From: CAVUCH01 sp963763095
GTDB taxonomy: Bacteria; Acidobacteriota; Vicinamibacteria; Vicinamibacterales; JAENWD01
Assembly (NCBI GenBank): GCA_963763095.1
Contig: CAVXNR010000016.1
Location: forward strand, 248,001-312,000
Length of the DNA: 64,000 nucleotides
Direction: 5' to 3'
Below the pieces are notes generated by a model. It was not told the DNA's origin, ran no database searches, and saw only the letters and a program-made list of their open reading frames with translations. A program made the position numbers and the translations under genes. This document shows, piece by piece, positions 60,689 to 64,000 of this stretch (the first letter of the stretch is position 1; the number at the start of each line of letters is the position of its first letter).

Positions 60689-61576
60689 TCACACGCTTCC
60701 AGCCAGGACGCCTCGCGCGTAATCCTCGACGCTGCGCAACCGGATCGGGAACTGTCGGAGCGTGGCGTCCATCGGGATCGTATCGCCGCGCGCGTAGGAG
60801 AGGCTCAACGACGCGAACGCCCGTTGAAGCGAGTCGGTGGCGCTGGCCTGAGCAGCCTCCAAGGCGGCCTCTGACACGTACTGCACCTCGAACGGTCGGC
60901 CGCCCACCTGCTCAAAAATTCGAATCACCTGGTGCGGGCTGAGCGCCTCTGGGCCGCCCAGCTCGATCGTCGCGTTTCCGGCAGCTGGATTGTCCAGCGC
61001 CTGCAGGACGAACTCGGCGACATCGTCGCGGGAGATGAAGCTGATGGGGTTCTCGCCGGCGCCGTAGATCCTTGCCGTCGCGTTGGCCGCGTCGAAGCCA
61101 AGGTGCGGGCCCAGCCACACCTCCATGAAGTAGCTGGGTCGGAGAATGGTGAACGTCATCCCGCTCTCGCGGACGCGTGCCTCGACGCCGCGCTTCGCTG
61201 CCGTGAGGGCATCCTCTCCCGCGATGCCGCCCGAAAAGGACACGAACACGAATCGCTGCACGCCAGCCGCCCGCGCGGCGTCCACGAGCGCGAGCTGCCC
61301 CTGGTGGTCGGCAGACTCCAGATTGTCGCCGGGCGCGCGCGATCGCGTGGTGGTCACGGTTGAAATGACTGCGTCCGCTCCGCGGCATGCCGCGTCGAGC
61401 GACGCACGGTCCTTCACGTCTCCGACAACCGTGTCCGCGCCAAGAGCCTCGAGGGCCGCGACGACTGTCTGATCCGACGACGATCGCACGAGCGCCCGCA
61501 CGGGAACCCCGCGGGCCCGCAGCCTGCGGCAGATCTCCCGGCCGAGGAATCCCGTGGATCCAGCTACAAGGACCAT
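60689..61576 (-). CDS. NAD(P)-dependent NmrA-like/atypical SDR protein
   Basis: This is a 295-residue protein. The N-terminal Rossmann motif GSTGFLGREICRRLRARGVP contains GxxGxxG. It is followed by ALGADTVVGDVKDRASLDAA, GVQRFVFVSFSGGIAGEDAL and TILRPSYFMEVWLGPHLG, typical of NmrA-like atypical SDRs (for example YbjT, QOR2). The catalytic Tyr-Lys pair of classical SDRs is absent, so it may be a redox sensor or reductase. A heptamer array precedes it. Frame intact. Confidence 0.88.
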   Translation of the reverse strand: MVLVAGSTGFLGREICRRLRARGVPVRALVRSSSDQTVVAALEALGADTVVGDVKDRASLDAACRGADAVISTVTTTRSRAPGDNLESADHQGQLALVDAARAAGVQRFVFVSFSGGIAGEDALTAAKRGVEARVRESGMTFTILRPSYFMEVWLGPHLGFDAANATARIYGAGENPISFISRDDVAEFVLQALDNPAAGNATIELGGPEALSPHQVIRIFEQVGGRPFEVQYVSEAALEAAQASATDSLQRAFASLSLSYARGDTIPMDATLRQFPIRLRSVEDYARGVLAGSV

Positions 61577-61588
61577 GCTCTACCTCTC

Positions 61589-61658
61589 TCTACCGTCTAC
61601 CGTCTACCGTCTACCGTTGACCGTTTACCGCCCGCCGCCCGCCGCCCGCCGCCCAGCC
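61589..61658. repeat. Heptamer array (ten units, TCTACCG to CCCGCCG)
   Basis: Four TCTACCG, TTGACCG, TTTACCG, three CCCGCCG and CCCAGCC, each seven bases. The gradual change from TCTACCG to CCCGCCG along the array suggests stepwise expansion from different founders. It lies just upstream of the NmrA-like start and after the M16 peptidase stop. Confidence 0.85.
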
Positions 61659-61682
61659 GCCCGAGCGTCCAGCGCCGAGCGC

Positions 61683-63152
61683 CTATTTCCCGTCCACCCG
61701 CGTCCCGTCCGCATCCAGCAGAACGATGGGCGCGATCTTCGTGCCTTCGAGTGGCTTCTCGATCGCGGTGCGATCGCCGACAATGACCACCGCGAGCTGA
61801 TCGAGCGGGATGTACTTCTTCGCCACGCGCATCACGTCATCCTTCGTGACAGCGTCGATCGCCTTGCCGTACTGCTGGTAGTAGTCATCGGGCAGACCGT
61901 CGAGCCACAGATCGGATATCGCGGCGTTGATGCCGTTGACCGACTCGAACATCGACGGCAGCCCCTGGATGATCGCGCTCTTCGCCGTGGCGAGCTCCTC
62001 GTCGGTGATGGGCCGGGTACCCTGAATCCCGCGCAGCTCGTTCATGAACTCCACCAGCGCGGCGTCCGTCTTGTCGCCCACGATGTCTCCCCCGGTGCGG
62101 AAGGGGCCTGGTCCCTTCCCGAACGCGAAGCCCGACCGCACGCCGTAGCTGTACCCCTTCTCCTCGCGGATGTTGGCATTGAGCCGCGACTGGAACTGGC
62201 CTCCGAGAATCGTGTTCATCACTTCGAGGGCGTAGTAGTCCGGTGTGGTTCGCGGCGGTCCCGGAGCGCCAATCGCGAAGGTCGCCTGCGCCGCGCCCGG
62301 CCGGTCAACCACGTAGATGGTTGTTGGCTGCTGCGGCGGGACAGCCGGGTAGGAGAAGGCTGGCTTCTCACCGCCTCGGGCCCACGCCGCGAGCGCGCGA
62401 TCGATGGCGGCCTTCGCCTCCGCCGGCTTCACCGCGCCGACAACCGTCACGAGCGCGCGGCCCGGCTTGAAGAAGCGTTGATGGAAGGAGACGACGTCGT
62501 CGCGAGTGATGGCTTTTGTGGAGGTCTCGGTGACGGGCTGGCCGAACGGGTGGGCGGGCCCGTAGAGCACTCGCGGAAAGACACGGGCGGCAATCGCACC
62601 TGGCTGCGCTTTCGCCTGCGCGAGCGCCACGAGCCGCTGTCCGCGGAGACGTTCGAGCGCATCGGCCGGAAACGTCGAGTGGAGCAGCATGTCCGCCAGG
62701 ATGTCGAGGGTTGCACCGAACTTGCCGCTCGTCGAGATGAACCCGATGGACGCGGTCTCAGCGCTGACCCTCGTCGAGACGCTCGTGCCGAGGAGTTGCA
62801 GCGCGTTCGACAGCTCCTCCCCGGTTTTCGTGGTCGTGCCTTCGCTGAGCATCGCGGCGGTGAGGCTTCCGACGCCGCGCCGGTCCGCCGGCTCGAACTG
62901 GTCGGCTCCGCCGAGGAATGTGATCGTGAACGAGACGAGCGGCAGATCGTCTTTCTCCGACACGATCAGCTCAGCGCCGCTGCCAAGCGGGCTTCGCGTC
63001 CACGTCGGCACCCGCAGCACCGGTTGCGGCCCCGGTGCGGGCACCTTCGTGCGGTCGAGCGTCTCCTGGGCTGTCACGGGGAACGAGGCTGCCGCGGCGA
63101 GCAGAACGAGGGCTGCGCGGAGCGCCGGCACCCTGCGTGTGGAGCGGATCAT
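61683..63152 (-). CDS. M16 family peptidase subunit lacking the HxxEH zinc site
   Basis: This is a 489-residue protein with a signal peptide (RAALVLLAAAASFPVTAQE). It is built of two M16 halves: VSFTITFLGGADQFEPADRR, where catalytic members have HxxEH and this one does not, then VGSLTAAMLSEGTTTKTGEE, VVSFHQRFFKPGRALVTVVG and EVMNTILGGQFQSRLNANIR with EEKGYSYGVRSGFAF. It is the inactive partner typical of two-gene M16 systems (like YmxG/PqqL pairs). Its ATG overlaps the TGA of the active subunit (ATGA). Confidence 0.92.
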   Translation of the reverse strand: MIRSTRRVPALRAALVLLAAAASFPVTAQETLDRTKVPAPGPQPVLRVPTWTRSPLGSGAELIVSEKDDLPLVSFTITFLGGADQFEPADRRGVGSLTAAMLSEGTTTKTGEELSNALQLLGTSVSTRVSAETASIGFISTSGKFGATLDILADMLLHSTFPADALERLRGQRLVALAQAKAQPGAIAARVFPRVLYGPAHPFGQPVTETSTKAITRDDVVSFHQRFFKPGRALVTVVGAVKPAEAKAAIDRALAAWARGGEKPAFSYPAVPPQQPTTIYVVDRPGAAQATFAIGAPGPPRTTPDYYALEVMNTILGGQFQSRLNANIREEKGYSYGVRSGFAFGKGPGPFRTGGDIVGDKTDAALVEFMNELRGIQGTRPITDEELATAKSAIIQGLPSMFESVNGINAAISDLWLDGLPDDYYQQYGKAIDAVTKDDVMRVAKKYIPLDQLAVVIVGDRTAIEKPLEGTKIAPIVLLDADGTRVDGK

Positions 63153-64000
63153 CGGACGCCCTCCGGAGCCGCCGTGCTGATGGCCGGCACCTTCCTGCTT
63201 TCGCCAGGTCGTGCCGCCTGGTCCGTCTTCCCTGGCGGCACGACGCTCAGCACGATTCGCCCGGGCGTCAGATACTTGCCGGCGACCCGCTTTACATCGG
63301 CCGCGGTGACGGCCAGGAACTTCTGGTACTCCGTCCGGAAGTAGCCGGCGTCTCCGTGGAAGCCGGCGCCGTCGGTCAGGCGAAACGATTTCCCGAGGTT
63401 GGACTGCAGACCCGCGAGGAACTCGAGCTCATCCCCCGCGGTGGCCTTCTGGATTTCTTCAGCCGTCGGCCCCTCCGCCTGGAATGTCGCGATAATCGAT
63501 CCAGCGGCCGATTCAAGATCGGTCAGCGAGTGTCCGGGACGTGGCGTGATCGCCAGCCGGAACTCGCCCACGTCTTCGTTTGTCGACTGCTGCGCGACCA
63601 CGGAGGCGGCGGCCTGCTGGTCGAAGACGAGCGGCTTGGTCAGCCGTGCCGTGCGCGGTCCGCTGAGAACCGAGGCGAGGACCTCGAGCGCGAAGGAGTC
63701 GTCGTCGCGTTCGCCGACCGTTGGCCATTGGACGTACAGCCGCGGCACTTCAACGCGGTCCTCGTAGACCAGGCGGGTCAGGGATCGCAGCGACACCGGG
63801 GCGACCGTCGGACGCGTGATCGGCGGCTCCTCTGCGTATATCCCCGAAGTACCGCTCGACCCACCGGCGTACCCGGGCCGGTTCGAAATCGCCGACCACG
63901 GCCAGGATGGCGTTGTTCGGCGCGTAGTACACGCGGAAGAACGACTTCACGTCGTCCTCGGAGGCGGCCGACAGGTCCGCCATGCTGCCGATCACGTCCC
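63149..64000 (-). CDS. M16 family peptidase, catalytic-type partner (partial; frame break)
   Basis: The C-terminal part is visible: SFFRVYYAPNNAILAVVGDF, then after a one-base shift near 63825 RPTVAPVSLRSLTRLVYEDR, VLASVLSGPRTARLTKPLVF and ITPRPGHSLTDLESAAGSII, ending KTDQAARPGESRKVPAIST. The zinc-binding HxxEH should lie upstream, beyond the window edge. With the inactive partner it likely forms a periplasmic heterodimer that degrades peptides. Confidence 0.85.

Noticed and set aside
61589..61658. Possible origin-type iterons
   Set aside because: Units drift along the array, there is no DnaA-box-like consensus, no AT-rich region and no rep gene.

Overview
The window is a GC-rich bacterial chromosome segment with dense genes on both strands and no rRNA, tRNA or CRISPR array that I can see. 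The best taxonomic clue is a PadR regulator followed directly by an ADOP-type duplicated MacB/FtsX permease. That pair, with the run of Tat-exported Gfo/Idh/MocA oxidoreductases, PQQ-like beta-propellers, secreted glycoside hydrolases and S9/M16/M48 peptidases, points to an Acidobacteriota bacterium, probably Vicinamibacteria. This is inference from gene content, not a phylogeny.

Layout. 1-4.2 kb (minus): a glycosyltransferase cluster (GT4 fragment, GT-C-like membrane protein, GT2). 4.5-7.1 kb: sugar isomerase-like protein, aldo/keto reductase, a tiny zinc-ribbon gene and a small hypothetical. 7.3-10.3 kb: MerR regulator translationally coupled to a VIT/von Willebrand A protein. 10.3-14.1 kb: lipoprotein-type Pcm methyltransferase, then padR-ADOP. 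14.3-19.3 kb: GNAT, RidA, metallo-beta-lactamase fold protein, and a minus-strand operon of PEP-hydrolase-like, Tm-1-like (UPF0261) and alpha/beta hydrolase genes. 19.4-24.5 kb: c-type cytochrome/HhH protein, two PQQ-like propellers and a Gfo/Idh/MocA enzyme. 24.6-30.7 kb: a split ferritin-like protein, two esterases, an asparaginase-type Ntn hydrolase and another Gfo/Idh enzyme. 30.8-34.4 kb: an accessory patch (amidohydrolase, CrtO-like acyltransferase, IS701 and ligD remnants). 34.4-45.7 kb: carbohydrate genes (sialidase-like, Gfo/Idh, aldose epimerase, DUF1080, GH29, GH95) with msrB. 45.8-50.5 kb: MarR-DoxX, BON, M48 and small secreted or membrane proteins. 50.6-64 kb: VOC protein, Uup-type ABC-F, FKBP, S9 peptidase, GH127, EF-hand protein, SnoaL-like, NmrA-like and an M16 peptidase pair.

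The secreted GH29, GH95, GH127, sialidase-like, DUF1080 and aldose epimerase genes, together with three Gfo/Idh enzymes, suggest use of fucose- and arabinose-containing plant or microbial glycans.

Two repeat systems stand out and are not explained by the genes. First, about 17 intergenic hairpins share a TGAA-type loop and a flanking CCCACA/TCCACA tag, while their stems differ from copy to copy but stay self-complementary. Second, at least six unrelated degenerate arrays all have a seven-base period, one of them inside a reading frame. Three regulator genes have consensus promoters with palindromic operators, and two of these appear to be leaderless.

Caution: about 17 otherwise well-conserved genes carry single-base frame breaks, sometimes several in one gene. 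This looks more like uncorrected consensus indels than mass pseudogenisation. I annotated such genes across the break and said where it lies.
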